Of a stretch of 38,729 bases of DNA, positions 15,386 through 24,076 are shown piece by piece (position 1 is the first letter of the stretch; each line of letters starts with the position of its first letter). Origin of the DNA: Bacteroidales bacterium (GTDB lineage: Bacteria > Bacteroidota > Bacteroidia > Bacteroidales > JAADJA01); NCBI GenBank assembly GCA_016783885.1, contig JADHVR010000033.1:1-38729 (forward strand), given 5' to 3'. Under the pieces are notes generated by a model. That model searched no databases. It was given only the letters and a program-made list of their open reading frames with translations, and had not been told where the DNA came from. Made by a program: the position numbers and the translations under genes.

Positions 15386-17065
15386 ATGAATAATAATAAA
15401 AAAACCTCCAAAGTCCGAAAAATTATTTATATCACCATTGGTGTTCTGGTATTTTTATTAATAGCAGTTATAGGTTTTAACATGTATGTTGAAAAACTTA
15501 TCAGGACTGAAGTAATGTCGCAGATAAATCAAAATCCTGAAAGCTTGTATAAAATAGATTTTGAAGATATTGATATTGGGATTTTGAGAGGCAATTTAGT
15601 AATTAAAAAAATAGAGGTCAATCCGAGAGAGTCTGCAATTGAGAAACTTGATAAGGGTGAAATAAAGACTCTCGTTAGCTCCCGTATTGATTTATTTCAA
15701 ATAAAGAGACTTAAAATATTTGAGTTCATTTTAAATAAAAACATTATAATAAACCAAATCAAAGTTGAAAATGCTGAAATAAACTATTTAATCAATCCCG
15801 GGGTGGAAATACAAAAAAAGAATAATACCCTGATCCTGCATAATATTTTTTCAGACAAGTTTAACGGGGCTGATATCAGGGACTTAGAAATCAAAAATGC
15901 CACCTTAAAATTTTTATCAAATAAAAATCCTGACGAATCTTTGTTTGAAGTTGATTCCATATCAATTGCCTTTAAAGACATAGTAATGAACAAGGAAACC
16001 CTTAAAAAGCCGATACCCGTCTCCTTCTCCGACTTTACTTTAAATACAAAACATTTTTCATTAAAAGCCTTAGAGTATTACGATATCTATACTTCTAACG
16101 TTAACTTTAATGTTGATGACACATGCCTTGTTATCAATAATTTCAGGCTTGAACCCAAATACAGTAAAGAAGAATATAATAAACTCATTAAATTTGAAAA
16201 TGATTGGTTTTCGATATCAACTGATAAAATTGTATTAAACGGACTAAGCTTAAAAGAATTAGAGTTTAACGATATTTTCAGGATTAACTCAATTGATATA
16301 ATCAATCCTGATATAGAAATTTACCGCGATAAAAGATTACCTGATCCTCCATTTAAATATAAGCCGTTAATTGCAAGTATCATAAAAAAAATACCCTATA
16401 CGATTTCAGTTGATACTGTATTGATAAAGAATGGAAAACTTGTTTACCAGGAAATGCATGATTTGACTAATGAACCCGGTGAAGTTGATTTCGATCCGTT
16501 ATACATATCAGTTTATAATGTTACAAATGACTCTCAACAGATTAAAAAGAACCCTGTTTTACAGGTTGACCTTTCGAGTTTGTTAATGGGCGAAGGAAAT
16601 CTGAAATCCAACCTCAGGTTTTATCTTAACAGTTCCCGTGATTATTTTACTGCTAAGGGCAAGCTTGATTCTATTTCCGGGTTTGCATTTAATAAGATAA
16701 CAAAAAACCTGCTTCTTGTACAAATAAATATGGGAGAAATTTATAGTGCTGAATTTGAATTTACTGCCAACGATGATGTTTCAAATGGAAAAATGACAAT
16801 TTTTTATGATAATTTAAAAGTTGAAATATTTAAACCAAAACATTATAATAAAAAATCAAAAGCATGGTCCTTTATTGCAAATAAACTGATTAAAAAGAAA
16901 AATCTGCCAGATGATCCGAAGTTCAGAACCGGAATCATATATTTTGAAAGAATAAAAAATAAGGCACTCCCCAACTATTTGTGGAACAGTTTAAAAACAG
17001 GGGTCATATCAACAATAGCGCCGATAGCGGAGAAAAAGCAACAAAAAAAGAAACAGAAGAAGTAA
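15386..17065 (+). CDS. AsmA/DUF748-like membrane-anchored protein
   Basis: The protein has 559 residues. A single N-terminal membrane helix (about 14-34) follows a basic cytoplasmic start (NNNKKTSKVRK). The remainder is periplasmic with repeating beta-strand patterns such as YKIDFEDIDIGILRGNLVIK and KVENAEINYLI, the style of AsmA/DUF748/TamB-like lipid-transfer bridge proteins. The C-terminus is very lysine-rich (KKQQKKKQKK), which is unusual for a periplasmic end. It is 20 bases behind the porin gene and probably the last gene of the operon. Function is inferred to concern the envelope, perhaps outer-membrane lipid or protein homeostasis. Family assignment is by pattern only. Confidence 0.6.
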   Translation: MNNNKKTSKVRKIIYITIGVLVFLLIAVIGFNMYVEKLIRTEVMSQINQNPESLYKIDFEDIDIGILRGNLVIKKIEVNPRESAIEKLDKGEIKTLVSSRIDLFQIKRLKIFEFILNKNIIINQIKVENAEINYLINPGVEIQKKNNTLILHNIFSDKFNGADIRDLEIKNATLKFLSNKNPDESLFEVDSISIAFKDIVMNKETLKKPIPVSFSDFTLNTKHFSLKALEYYDIYTSNVNFNVDDTCLVINNFRLEPKYSKEEYNKLIKFENDWFSISTDKIVLNGLSLKELEFNDIFRINSIDIINPDIEIYRDKRLPDPPFKYKPLIASIIKKIPYTISVDTVLIKNGKLVYQEMHDLTNEPGEVDFDPLYISVYNVTNDSQQIKKNPVLQVDLSSLLMGEGNLKSNLRFYLNSSRDYFTAKGKLDSISGFAFNKITKNLLLVQINMGEIYSAEFEFTANDDVSNGKMTIFYDNLKVEIFKPKHYNKKSKAWSFIANKLIKKKNLPDDPKFRTGIIYFERIKNKALPNYLWNSLKTGVISTIAPIAEKKQQKKKQKK

Positions 17066-17476
17066 AAAACTTAGTGGCAGTAGCAATTGGCAACTAATGA
17101 AAACTTTTCATAATATTACAGGATTGCCGAATAAAACTCATATTCCGTAGCTTCTAATATAAATGACGAAAAGTAAATTCCTTATACATAATAGTTTATA
17201 ATTGCCAAGCATCAGAACTTCTAATATTGAGATCATATTCCCAATTTGGGATATTTTTTTATCACACATTTTGTATAAACTAATGAGTAAACCTCATTTA
17301 CAAGCATTTATACAGGTTGCATGATTTTTGTCATTATTACGCTACAAATATGCACAAGAGAAGTAATCAACACTGCGAACTTTTTAATTTTTATCATTTA
17401 GTTAGATTAACTTTTTAAATAAAGAATATTAAGATAATTATGTCAATTAACACATTTCTAACTTAAACTTATTAAA
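17066..17476. other. 411-bp intergenic region after efflux operon
   Basis: No ORF of note. It contains a terminator-like hairpin at 17235-17260, which probably ends the efflux operon transcript. The A+T-rich remainder should carry the promoter of the next gene. GCTACAAATATGC and TTTTTAATTTTTATCATTTAG stretches show no clear -7 box, and I see no RNA gene here. Confidence 0.55.
17235..17260 (+). terminator. Terminator-like hairpin after efflux operon
   Basis: ATATTCCCA and TGGGATAT form a stem with one bulged base and a 3-base loop, followed directly by a run of seven T. It lies 170 bases downstream of the last operon gene, so termination would be distal. Confidence 0.6.
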
Positions 17477-18535
17477 ATGAAAGCAAAAACAAAACTAATT
17501 GCATTATTAATTGCGCTACCGTTTTTTTTCATTAGTTGCCAGAAAAGCGAATTAATTGATGAATCCAAAAGCGCAGATCCTGTCGTAACTGGTTCTGATA
17601 ATTTAAAATCCGGAATCGTTTATTGTGGAACACCACTCTCTGCCAACCTTGTTGATTTTGAGGAAACAATCATTGCAGGTATTGCCACTATTGGTAACGA
17701 TTCAAATAAATTGTACGTGAGCTATGAATTAACTGATGATTGGTGGATTCAAAATGCGATATTATTTGTTGGGCCAGCATCAGAAGCTGGCACAATTCAT
17801 CCTGATGGAAGTGGCAATTTTACGCCCTGGGAATGGGTATCCCCTTACAGGCATAATTTTTTTCCCATGGATTTAACCCAGACACATACATTTGAGATTG
17901 ATTTAAATACCCTTGATGATTGTTTTGTAGTTGTAGCATACATCAACTCTAAAAATTTAACCACAAATGAAAATAAATATATTTGGGGTAAAAGTGAGTT
18001 AAAATGTGATGGATACTATATAGATTATTGCAAGCAGGATTGCGAACCACCGCCTCTAGGAGGTTGTGAAACCGCATTTGCATTTGGAGGAGATATTGCA
18101 AACTGCTTTCTCGGCATTAAAAAAGATGGTACCTTAAATCCAAATGGTCCACCCTCACAGAATTTCAACCGCTGGGGCTGGACAAATGGTCCGATCGATA
18201 CCGGAACATACGATATGGAAATCTGGGCTGCGGCAGGTCAGTGCGATCATACTAATGGTACATTAGTTGGCACCTTAACAGTCGATTATGATGAGCTTAC
18301 TGGTACTGCTACTATCACTTATATAATGGATCCAGGGTATGTAATGGATGAAACCCATCTCTATGTTGGCAACAATATTCTTCCTATGAAAAAGAACAAA
18401 TATACAGTTGCTCCGGGTCAATACCCTTACATTCATGATGGTTTAAATGGTGTATCTTCAGATACGTATATAGTTGATGGTTTATCAGGTGATATCTATG
18501 TTGTTGGTCATGCAGTGGTATGCGATGAAGAATAG
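17477..18535 (+). CDS. Secreted lipoprotein with two related domains (hypothetical)
   Basis: The protein has 352 residues. Signal peptide with lipobox (FFISC, Cys at about residue 21). Two halves look related: about 50-170 (YCGTPLSANLVDFEETIIAG, LYVSYELTDDWWIQNAILFV, FFPMDLTQTHTFEIDL, CFVVVAYINSKN) and about 195-350 (CETAFAFGGDIANCFLG, RWGWTNGPIDTGTYDMEIWA, GTATITYIMDPGYVMDETHL, YVAPGQ-like YTVAPGQYPYIHDG, GDIYVVGHAVVCDEE). Both halves share Y-x-x-x-x-Y/G-W aromatic clusters, paired cysteines and a hydrophobic V-V-A/G-H-A/I end strand. Such domains occur in Bacteroidota surface proteins whose function is not established. A CxxxCE-PPPLGGC linker joins the halves. It is monocistronic and followed by a very strong terminator. 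Confidence 0.7.
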   Translation: MKAKTKLIALLIALPFFFISCQKSELIDESKSADPVVTGSDNLKSGIVYCGTPLSANLVDFEETIIAGIATIGNDSNKLYVSYELTDDWWIQNAILFVGPASEAGTIHPDGSGNFTPWEWVSPYRHNFFPMDLTQTHTFEIDLNTLDDCFVVVAYINSKNLTTNENKYIWGKSELKCDGYYIDYCKQDCEPPPLGGCETAFAFGGDIANCFLGIKKDGTLNPNGPPSQNFNRWGWTNGPIDTGTYDMEIWAAAGQCDHTNGTLVGTLTVDYDELTGTATITYIMDPGYVMDETHLYVGNNILPMKKNKYTVAPGQYPYIHDGLNGVSSDTYIVDGLSGDIYVVGHAVVCDEE

Positions 18536-18571
18536 TATTCGACTTTGATAAAATATAAATTTTGTAAATAG

Positions 18572-18609
18572 AAAAAAGGCAGGTGATATTATCACCTGCC
18601 TTTTTTTTT
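18572..18609. terminator. Strong intrinsic terminator
   Basis: GGCAGGTGAT (18578-18587) and ATCACCTGCC (18591-18600) form a perfect 10-bp stem with loop ATT. It is preceded by six A and followed by nine T. The A run makes it work in both directions in principle. It separates the lipoprotein gene from truA. Confidence 0.95.
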
Positions 18610-18617
18610 GTTTTTCC

Positions 18618-18625
18618 TACTTTTG
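18618..18625 (+). promoter_or_regulatory. Probable -7 element of truA
   Basis: TACTTTTG matches the Bacteroidota -7 consensus TAnnTTTG and lies 25 bases before the truA ATG. No -33 TTG was seen at the right spacing because the terminator T tract is upstream. Confidence 0.45.
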
Positions 18626-18649
18626 TATTTATCAATAGTTTTAATATAC

Positions 18650-19417
18650 ATGTCTGAAACAGAACACAGGTATTTTATTCGACTTGCCTATAATGGCGAA
18701 AATTACAACGGCTGGCAAATCCAGGAAAATGCATTATCTGTACAAGCTGCGGTCAATAATGCCTTATCTGCAATATTTAAAGCAGATATCAATGTTGTCG
18801 GCTGTGGAAGGACGGATACAGGTGTTCATGCAAAAAAATTCTATGCTCATTTCGATCTTGCAAAAAGTTTTACTACCACTGAAAAAAACGAGATTATCAG
18901 AAAACTTAACGGGTATCTGCCATCAGACATAAGCATTAATAGTATTTTACCCGTAACTCCTGAAGCGCATGCTCGTTTTGATGCTATATTTAGAACATAT
19001 CAATATTTTATCCTGAGAAAGAAAGACCCTTTTTACAAGGAATATTCATATTATGTTTATGGCGATTTAGACGTGGATTTGATGAACCGTGGCGCTGACA
19101 TTCTGTTTAAATATCAGGATTTCACTTCATTTTCGAAAACCAAAACGCAGGTTAAGACAAATATCTGCAAATTAAAACATGCCCGTTGGGAACAAAAGGA
19201 TCACCTGCTTGTGTTTACTATCACTGCCGATCGTTTTCTCAGGAATATGGTACGAGCAATTGTCGGCACATTGCTCGATGTTGGCAGAGGAAAGAATTCG
19301 TTAAGTGATCTTAGAATGATCATCGAAAACAAAAACCGCTCAGATGCTGGTTACTCTGTACCGGCGAGAGGGTTATTCCTTACCGAAGTTGAGTACCCCG
19401 CAGAAATATTTCTATAA
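18650..19417 (+). CDS. truA: tRNA pseudouridine(38-40) synthase TruA
   Basis: The protein has 255 residues from the ATG at 18650. An in-frame TTG at 18608 lies inside the terminator T tract and is rejected. It converts uridines 38-40 in the tRNA anticodon stem to pseudouridine. It shows the family marks: N-terminal RLAYNGENYNGWQIQ, the catalytic motif GCGRTDTGVHA with the nucleophile Asp56, RTYQYFILRKKDPF and the C-terminal RFLRNMVRAIVGTLLDVGRG. The length is normal. The gene stands alone between the terminator and the rex promoter region. Confidence 0.97.
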   Translation: MSETEHRYFIRLAYNGENYNGWQIQENALSVQAAVNNALSAIFKADINVVGCGRTDTGVHAKKFYAHFDLAKSFTTTEKNEIIRKLNGYLPSDISINSILPVTPEAHARFDAIFRTYQYFILRKKDPFYKEYSYYVYGDLDVDLMNRGADILFKYQDFTSFSKTKTQVKTNICKLKHARWEQKDHLLVFTITADRFLRNMVRAIVGTLLDVGRGKNSLSDLRMIIENKNRSDAGYSVPARGLFLTEVEYPAEIFL

Positions 19418-19572
19418 AAGTGAAATAGGTTGAATTGGGTAATGTTGAAAATATGTAAAAACAGGATATTCCCTAATTTCTTGCAATTAACCTTTTCAAC
19501 TAATCAGGTTTTCTTTCCAACAAGCCTGTTTTCAACCTGACAGGTTATCCAAATATTATTTATCTTATTCCC

Positions 19573-19588
19573 TGTTAAAAATTTAACA
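19573..19588. promoter_or_regulatory. Rex-box-like dyad, distal
   Basis: TGTTAA-AAAT-TTAACA, with a further A to the right giving the full TTAACAA half-site. It matches the known Rex operator plan TTGTTAA-N4-TTAACAA. It lies 73 bases before the rex start codon. Confidence 0.72.
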
Positions 19589-19617
19589 ATAATGCTTTTT
19601 ATTTATACATTTAATTT

Positions 19618-19625
19618 TACTTTTG
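19618..19625 (+). promoter_or_regulatory. -7 element of rex
   Basis: TACTTTTG matches TAnnTTTG. It lies between the two Rex-box-like dyads, with the proximal one beginning three bases downstream, where repressor binding would block initiation. Confidence 0.6.
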
Positions 19626-19627
19626 TC

Positions 19628-19643
19628 TGTTAATTAATTAACA
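19628..19643. promoter_or_regulatory. Rex-box-like dyad, proximal
   Basis: TGTTAATTAATTAACA is a perfect 16-bp palindrome and fits TTGTTAA-N4-TTAACAA except for one outer base (C instead of T). It lies just after the -7 element and before the ATG at 19661. It is centred 55 bases from the distal dyad. Confidence 0.78.
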
Positions 19644-19660
19644 AACGGAATTCACATTGT

Positions 19661-20284
19661 ATGAAAAATCTTCCGGATAAGACAGTAGAAAGATTAAGCC
19701 AGTACAGGAGAAGCCTTAACAATCAACTGACAAAAGGCAAAACAAACATTTTCTCGCATGAGCTTGCCCACTTGTTACACATTACACCTGTGCAGGTAAG
19801 GCGCGACATTATGCTGATCGGTTATTCAGGCACATTAAGGAAAGGGTATGATATTAAAGAAATGATTAATCTTATTGGAAAGATCATTGATACTGATGAA
19901 GGGCAGCGGATTGCTGTTATCGGAATGGGGAACCTGGGAAAGGCATTCATCCATTACCTTCACGAAAAAGGGTCTAAGCTAAGAATTGTAGCTTCCTTTG
20001 ATGTTAATCCGGACAAAACAAATAAAACTTATGCCGGTGTACATTGTTACCATTTCGACAGGATGGCTGAAATTGTAAAGAAAGAAGAAATTACTATCGG
20101 TATTATTACTACTCCTCCGGAAGTAGCGCCTCAAATTGCTGACAAACTGGTTAAAGCCGGCATCAACGGTATTTTAAATTATACTCCTAAGCTTCTTAGT
20201 GTTCCTGATGAAGTTTACTTAGAAGAATACGACATGATCACATCATTAGAAAAGGTAGCATATTTTGTGAAGCACAGGGATTAA
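19661..20284 (+). CDS. rex: Redox-sensing transcriptional repressor Rex
   Basis: The protein has 207 residues, the normal Rex length. The N-terminal winged helix (about 1-70) includes FSHELAHLLHITPVQVRRDI and YSGTLRKGYDI. The NAD(H)-binding Rossmann domain follows with GMGNLGKAF (G88-x-G90-x-x-G93), FDVNPDK for the adenosine ribose, and the C-terminal swapped helix (ITSLEKVAYFVKHRD). Rex binds DNA when NADH is low and is released by NADH, controlling fermentative and respiratory genes. Two Rex-box-like dyads in its own promoter suggest autoregulation, and a third stands before serC. The gene is convergent with the VWA-like gene. Confidence 0.97.
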   Translation: MKNLPDKTVERLSQYRRSLNNQLTKGKTNIFSHELAHLLHITPVQVRRDIMLIGYSGTLRKGYDIKEMINLIGKIIDTDEGQRIAVIGMGNLGKAFIHYLHEKGSKLRIVASFDVNPDKTNKTYAGVHCYHFDRMAEIVKKEEITIGIITTPPEVAPQIADKLVKAGINGILNYTPKLLSVPDEVYLEEYDMITSLEKVAYFVKHRD

Positions 20285-20293
20285 TGGAGTAAA

Positions 20294-20308
20294 AAACCTG
20301 TCAGGTTT
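20294..20308. terminator. Dyad between convergent rex and VWA-like gene
   Basis: AAACCTG-T-CAGGTTT. On the minus strand it is followed by six T, so it could be a weak terminator for the minus-strand gene ending at 20343. The same AACCTG/CAGGTT core occurs at 19534-19546, upstream of rex, so it may instead be a small dispersed repeat. Confidence 0.4.
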
Positions 20309-20342
20309 AACTTACAATGACAAAATTTAAAATCGTAAATCC

Positions 20343-22430
20343 TCAGTAACCTCCGGCTCTTTTCCTGATAAACCATTCTGCGGAGAGCAATGCTAAAATA
20401 AGTATCAGCAATAATGGAATATTTAAAATTTCGGTGAAACGTTTTTGAGTGTAAGAAATGGTTTTAATATCTTCACGCGTCTTAATAATTTCCAATAAAT
20501 CATCTAATTGGTCAGGATACACCATTTCCCCTCCCCTTTTCAGTGCAAGGTTATATAAAAGATTGTGGTCGGCAATTGTGTTGGTCTTTTCAATATTTAA
20601 AGCAGAAACCGTAAATTCCCCGTTATCTGTCAGTATTTTATTTCCAAGCTGAACCCTTGCGGAGTATTTATAATTATCCACCGGCAAACTGCCTGCATTC
20701 AGATAATAGGCATTCGACGTTTTATTAAATGTATAAGGAAATTTCTTTCCTTCACTATTAGTAATCGTTAAAGTTACTTCAGGCTCATTAATCAACTCAT
20801 AGCTTTCATTATAAACTTCGGCATCAAATTCGATATCTTCGTTCGCATTAAAATCATTTTTACAAAAAACCCTGAAAAAACTTTTATCCACTTTCAAAGA
20901 AAGAAACTGAATAGTTTTGTTACAAATTTCATTAAAAGCCTCAAAATTCCCTTCCTTGGCAAAATTGGTCATTCGCCATTTCCATATTCCTTCTCCGATG
21001 ATAATACCTGTTTTTGAATCTAAAGTCTGATTGAAAAGAACTAATGGTTCGTTTGTTTCAACGGAACCGATTTTTTGATAAAACAAACTGCTTGCCGAAG
21101 GCTGAATCCTGTAATCTCCATACGGACTTATCAATGGCGGAAAAAACTGCACCGCTCTTTGTGTTTTTTCTGACAGGGAAAACAAAGTGAATTCATTATT
21201 TATCAAAGGCAGTGCTTCATTATATATGATTTTGTTTCCACTAATTGAAAGCCCTGCTCTCTGATTATTGAACAGAGACAACTTAGTTTGAGAGCTAATG
21301 ATAAACAATACCGGTATATTCTCTTCCGGAATTTTCTCAAGTAAAGTCTTAATATTATTTTTCGCTGAAGGCAAGCCATGAAGGATTATAAGATTATATG
21401 CTGAGATTTGCCTGTTGAAATCACTAATAATAAAATCATCCACTTCATAATTCCTGTTGCTCTGAATGGCTTGCTTCAGTGCTGAGTTATCAGGATATGG
21501 CGAATTGGCAAGGATAAGGATTTTTTGCCTTCCTTCGAGCACATCAATAAATATATCCTGAACATTATTTGATAAAGTAATCTCATCAGGCAACGCAGAC
21601 AATCTCACCCTGTAGCGTTGCAGCCCGGTTTCTTTTGCTTCAAGATGCAATTGAATGGTTTCGAAATGGTTCCCTGAATGAAAAGTAATGTTTTTTGAAT
21701 ACAATGTCTTGCCGTTCTTTGAAATTGTGAGTTTATTAGTCAAACCGTTACATTTATTTCCATTTACAATAACTTCTATCGGGAATTCATTTCCACGGTA
21801 AGCTATCCTGTTATAATTGACTTTATTAAGAATAACATCCTTTTGAATATTGGTATCTCCCAATGCAATGGTATAAACCGGAAAATTATAATTAGCCGAT
21901 GAGTACAGGGGATTAATACCTCTGTTAAAAATACCATCGGAAGAAAGAACTAATGCGCCGACATTCCGATGTGAATACCTGCCGGTTATTTCATCCATGA
22001 AAAGTGAAATATCTGTTTGATTATCGTTAAAGTCAATAGAAAATTCATCAGTTACTTTATCTCCGAATAAATATTTCCTGACTGAATAAGACGATTCGAG
22101 TTTATTTAAAAAATCATTTAAACCCTGAAGATATTGACCTTGATAATAATTTGAATCTTTTACAGTAACAATTGACCGGGAATTATCCTGGGCAAAAATA
22201 ATTATGGGTTTCTCGGTATAACGCGAAATGGTTTTAAGCAAAGGGTTCAGGAGCAGAAAAGCAATAATAGTTATAACCAATGTTCTGAAAATAGCCATAA
22301 CCCATTTTAACCAGGCGGGATATTCATTTCTTGTTTCTTTGTAATAAAGGATAAAAGCATAGCCTATCCCTAAAATAAGGCAGAAAATAATAAACCAAAA
22401 CGGGTATTCTGTTACTAAGTTGAAATTCAA
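20343..22430 (-). CDS. Membrane protein with VWA/BatA-like region
   Basis: The protein has 695 residues from a TTG start. No in-frame ATG gives the first helix, and a stop lies upstream. N-terminal membrane helices are at about 11-30 and 41-64. A region resembling a von Willebrand A domain follows (IIIFAQDNSRSI at about 75-86, where D-N-S-R-S replaces the DxSxS MIDAS; GALVLSSDGIFNRG). Beta-rich domains with bacterial-Ig character and a single helix near the C-terminus (IPLLLILILALLSAEWFI) end it. It resembles the long VWA-like membrane proteins found with moxR/bat operons, but no bat genes are adjacent. Function is unknown. Confidence 0.65.
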   Translation of the reverse strand: MNFNLVTEYPFWFIIFCLILGIGYAFILYYKETRNEYPAWLKWVMAIFRTLVITIIAFLLLNPLLKTISRYTEKPIIIFAQDNSRSIVTVKDSNYYQGQYLQGLNDFLNKLESSYSVRKYLFGDKVTDEFSIDFNDNQTDISLFMDEITGRYSHRNVGALVLSSDGIFNRGINPLYSSANYNFPVYTIALGDTNIQKDVILNKVNYNRIAYRGNEFPIEVIVNGNKCNGLTNKLTISKNGKTLYSKNITFHSGNHFETIQLHLEAKETGLQRYRVRLSALPDEITLSNNVQDIFIDVLEGRQKILILANSPYPDNSALKQAIQSNRNYEVDDFIISDFNRQISAYNLIILHGLPSAKNNIKTLLEKIPEENIPVLFIISSQTKLSLFNNQRAGLSISGNKIIYNEALPLINNEFTLFSLSEKTQRAVQFFPPLISPYGDYRIQPSASSLFYQKIGSVETNEPLVLFNQTLDSKTGIIIGEGIWKWRMTNFAKEGNFEAFNEICNKTIQFLSLKVDKSFFRVFCKNDFNANEDIEFDAEVYNESYELINEPEVTLTITNSEGKKFPYTFNKTSNAYYLNAGSLPVDNYKYSARVQLGNKILTDNGEFTVSALNIEKTNTIADHNLLYNLALKRGGEMVYPDQLDDLLEIIKTREDIKTISYTQKRFTEILNIPLLLILILALLSAEWFIRKRAGGY

Positions 22431-22511
22431 TTTATATGGAGCTTTCTATAAACAAAAATAGTTGTAATTAAACCAAACTAAAAACTCTAAAACATGAAAC
22501 ATGAAACCTAA

Positions 22512-23258
22512 TCACGTATTCATCCCCCCACAAACACTAACAACCTGACCGGTAACATAAGACGAAAGATCAGAAGCAAGGAATAAAGCAATATTTGCAA
22601 CATCTTCGGGTAAGCCCGCACGTTTCAGCGGAATAGTATCTGCCCATCCCTTTTTTACATCTTCGGGTAATTGTGCGGTCATTTCCGTTTCAATGAATCC
22701 GGGAGCAATGGCGTTGCAACGAATATTTCTTGATCCTAACTCCAGCGCAATGGATTTTGTAAAACCGATCAATCCTGCTTTAGAAGCTGAATAATTAGAT
22801 TGTCCTGCATTGCCGCTGACGCCTACAACCGAGCTCATATTAACGATCGATCCCGAACGTTGCTTTATCATAGTGCGCTGTATCGCTTTAGTAAGATTAA
22901 ATACCGATTTAAGGTTTACTTTCATGATAATATCCCAGTCGGCTTCGGTCATTCTTAAAAGCAAATTATCACGCGTAATACCTGCATTATTAACCAGGAT
23001 ATCTATTTTTCCAAAGTCTTTTAAAACCTCGTTTATAAGTTTTTCACTATCTTCAAAAGAGCTGGCGTCGGATGCATAACCTTTACCCTTAACACCAAAT
23101 TCGATAATCTCTTTTTCAAGGCTTTCGGCTTGTTCATCATATTTCAGATCCGAAAAAGCAATATCAGCTCCTCCGGAAGCAAATTTCAATGCTATCGCTC
23201 TGCCGATACCTCTCGATGCACCGGTTATTACAGCAATTTTTCCTTTTAATAATTTCAT
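22512..23258 (-). CDS. fabG: 3-oxoacyl-[acyl-carrier-protein] reductase FabG
   Basis: The protein has 248 residues, the standard short-chain dehydrogenase length. It reduces 3-oxoacyl-ACP with NADPH in fatty-acid elongation. It has the cofactor motif TGASRGIG (12-19), NNAG (90-93), and the catalytic set N115, S143, Y156 and K160, with the PGFIETEMT loop. The closing GQVVSVCGGMNT is typical of FabG rather than of sugar dehydrogenases. It lies 82 bases upstream of the VWA-like gene on the same strand and could share a transcript. Other SDR functions cannot be wholly excluded. Confidence 0.92.
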   Translation of the reverse strand: MKLLKGKIAVITGASRGIGRAIALKFASGGADIAFSDLKYDEQAESLEKEIIEFGVKGKGYASDASSFEDSEKLINEVLKDFGKIDILVNNAGITRDNLLLRMTEADWDIIMKVNLKSVFNLTKAIQRTMIKQRSGSIVNMSSVVGVSGNAGQSNYSASKAGLIGFTKSIALELGSRNIRCNAIAPGFIETEMTAQLPEDVKKGWADTIPLKRAGLPEDVANIALFLASDLSSYVTGQVVSVCGGMNT

Positions 23259-23356
23259 CTGTTAATTATTTAGTTGAATTTTGGACAAAGATACAATTAA
23301 AATGAAAAATTATGTAAATGGAATAAGGGAATGATGGAAAAATGTATATACACTAT

Positions 23357-24010
23357 TTACATTTCTTCTTCCTTAAATTCGCCGGACAAACGATAAACCG
23401 TCCATTTTTCAGATATTTCTGTTTCGATAATATTTAGTGTGAGGAAATTAGTAAGAATATTTCCGGCTTTATATGCTGAAATGCCTGCTATTCTTCTGAA
23501 TTTTGAAAGCGTGATGGAATCATGATTTTCTAAGTATTCGAGCAGCAGCTTTTCCTTTTCTGTGTAATTGATATAGGTTCCTTCCTTGCTTTTCTTTCTT
23601 TTCCATGTATTAACAAGCACCCTGTTGGCAAGAATATTTTGGTCATGCACACGGATATAAGCCAGCCATTTTCCATCTTCATTCTGTGCGTAATGAGGTT
23701 TTTCGTTACTTGCAGGAATCGTTATTTCCAATACTTTTTTCCCTTCCACAACCCATTCTTTACTTTTAAATTTAATTTCAGGTTTCGAATACATATTTGC
23801 GGCTGCCTCTGCCATGTAATATTCTTCCACCGATCTCACGCCTGCAATTGTTCCGTTATCTTTAACACCTATCAGCAACTTCCCGCCATCAGTATTGGCG
23901 AAGGCAGAAAAAGTCCTGGCGATTTTCTGCGAATCAGCAATTTCAAACTTGAAATCCAATTGCTGATGCTCGCCCTGTACTATGAGCTTATGGATATAGG
24001 AGGGTTTCAA
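23357..24010 (-). CDS. AlbA_2/Schlafen-type putative DNA- or RNA-binding protein
   Basis: The protein has 217 residues from a TTG start, as no in-frame ATG precedes it after the upstream stop. Residues about 10-125 fit the AlbA_2 (Schlafen AAA_4) domain: EHQQLDFKFEIADSQKIART, FSAFANTDGGKLLIGVKDNG, and the VLEITIPASNEKPHYAQ segment with YIRV. A winged-helix-like C-terminal part (about 150-210, LSKFRRIAGISAYKAGNIL) follows. Related proteins are treated as transcriptional regulators or nucleic-acid processing factors, but the role is unproven. It lies in a minus-strand cluster with fabG. Confidence 0.82.
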   Translation of the reverse strand: MKPSYIHKLIVQGEHQQLDFKFEIADSQKIARTFSAFANTDGGKLLIGVKDNGTIAGVRSVEEYYMAEAAANMYSKPEIKFKSKEWVVEGKKVLEITIPASNEKPHYAQNEDGKWLAYIRVHDQNILANRVLVNTWKRKKSKEGTYINYTEKEKLLLEYLENHDSITLSKFRRIAGISAYKAGNILTNFLTLNIIETEISEKWTVYRLSGEFKEEEM

Positions 24011-24076
24011 TTGAATATTTTCTAACTACAAAATTAAGAATATTATGATTAGGCTGAGGTTGAGGAAATAATTATA

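Larger units (their letters stand above)
19418..19660. promoter_or_regulatory. truA-rex intergenic region with regulatory sites
   Basis: This 243-bp stretch contains a dyad AACCTG-A-CAGGTT (19534-19546), then two TGTTAA-N4-TTAACA sites (19573-19588 and 19628-19643) on either side of a TACTTTTG -7 element (19618-19625). The arrangement fits Rex autoregulation. Confidence 0.7.

Noticed and set aside
18608-18649. TTG start of truA
   Set aside because: It lies inside the T tract of the terminator, and the ATG at 18650 matches the normal TruA N-terminus.
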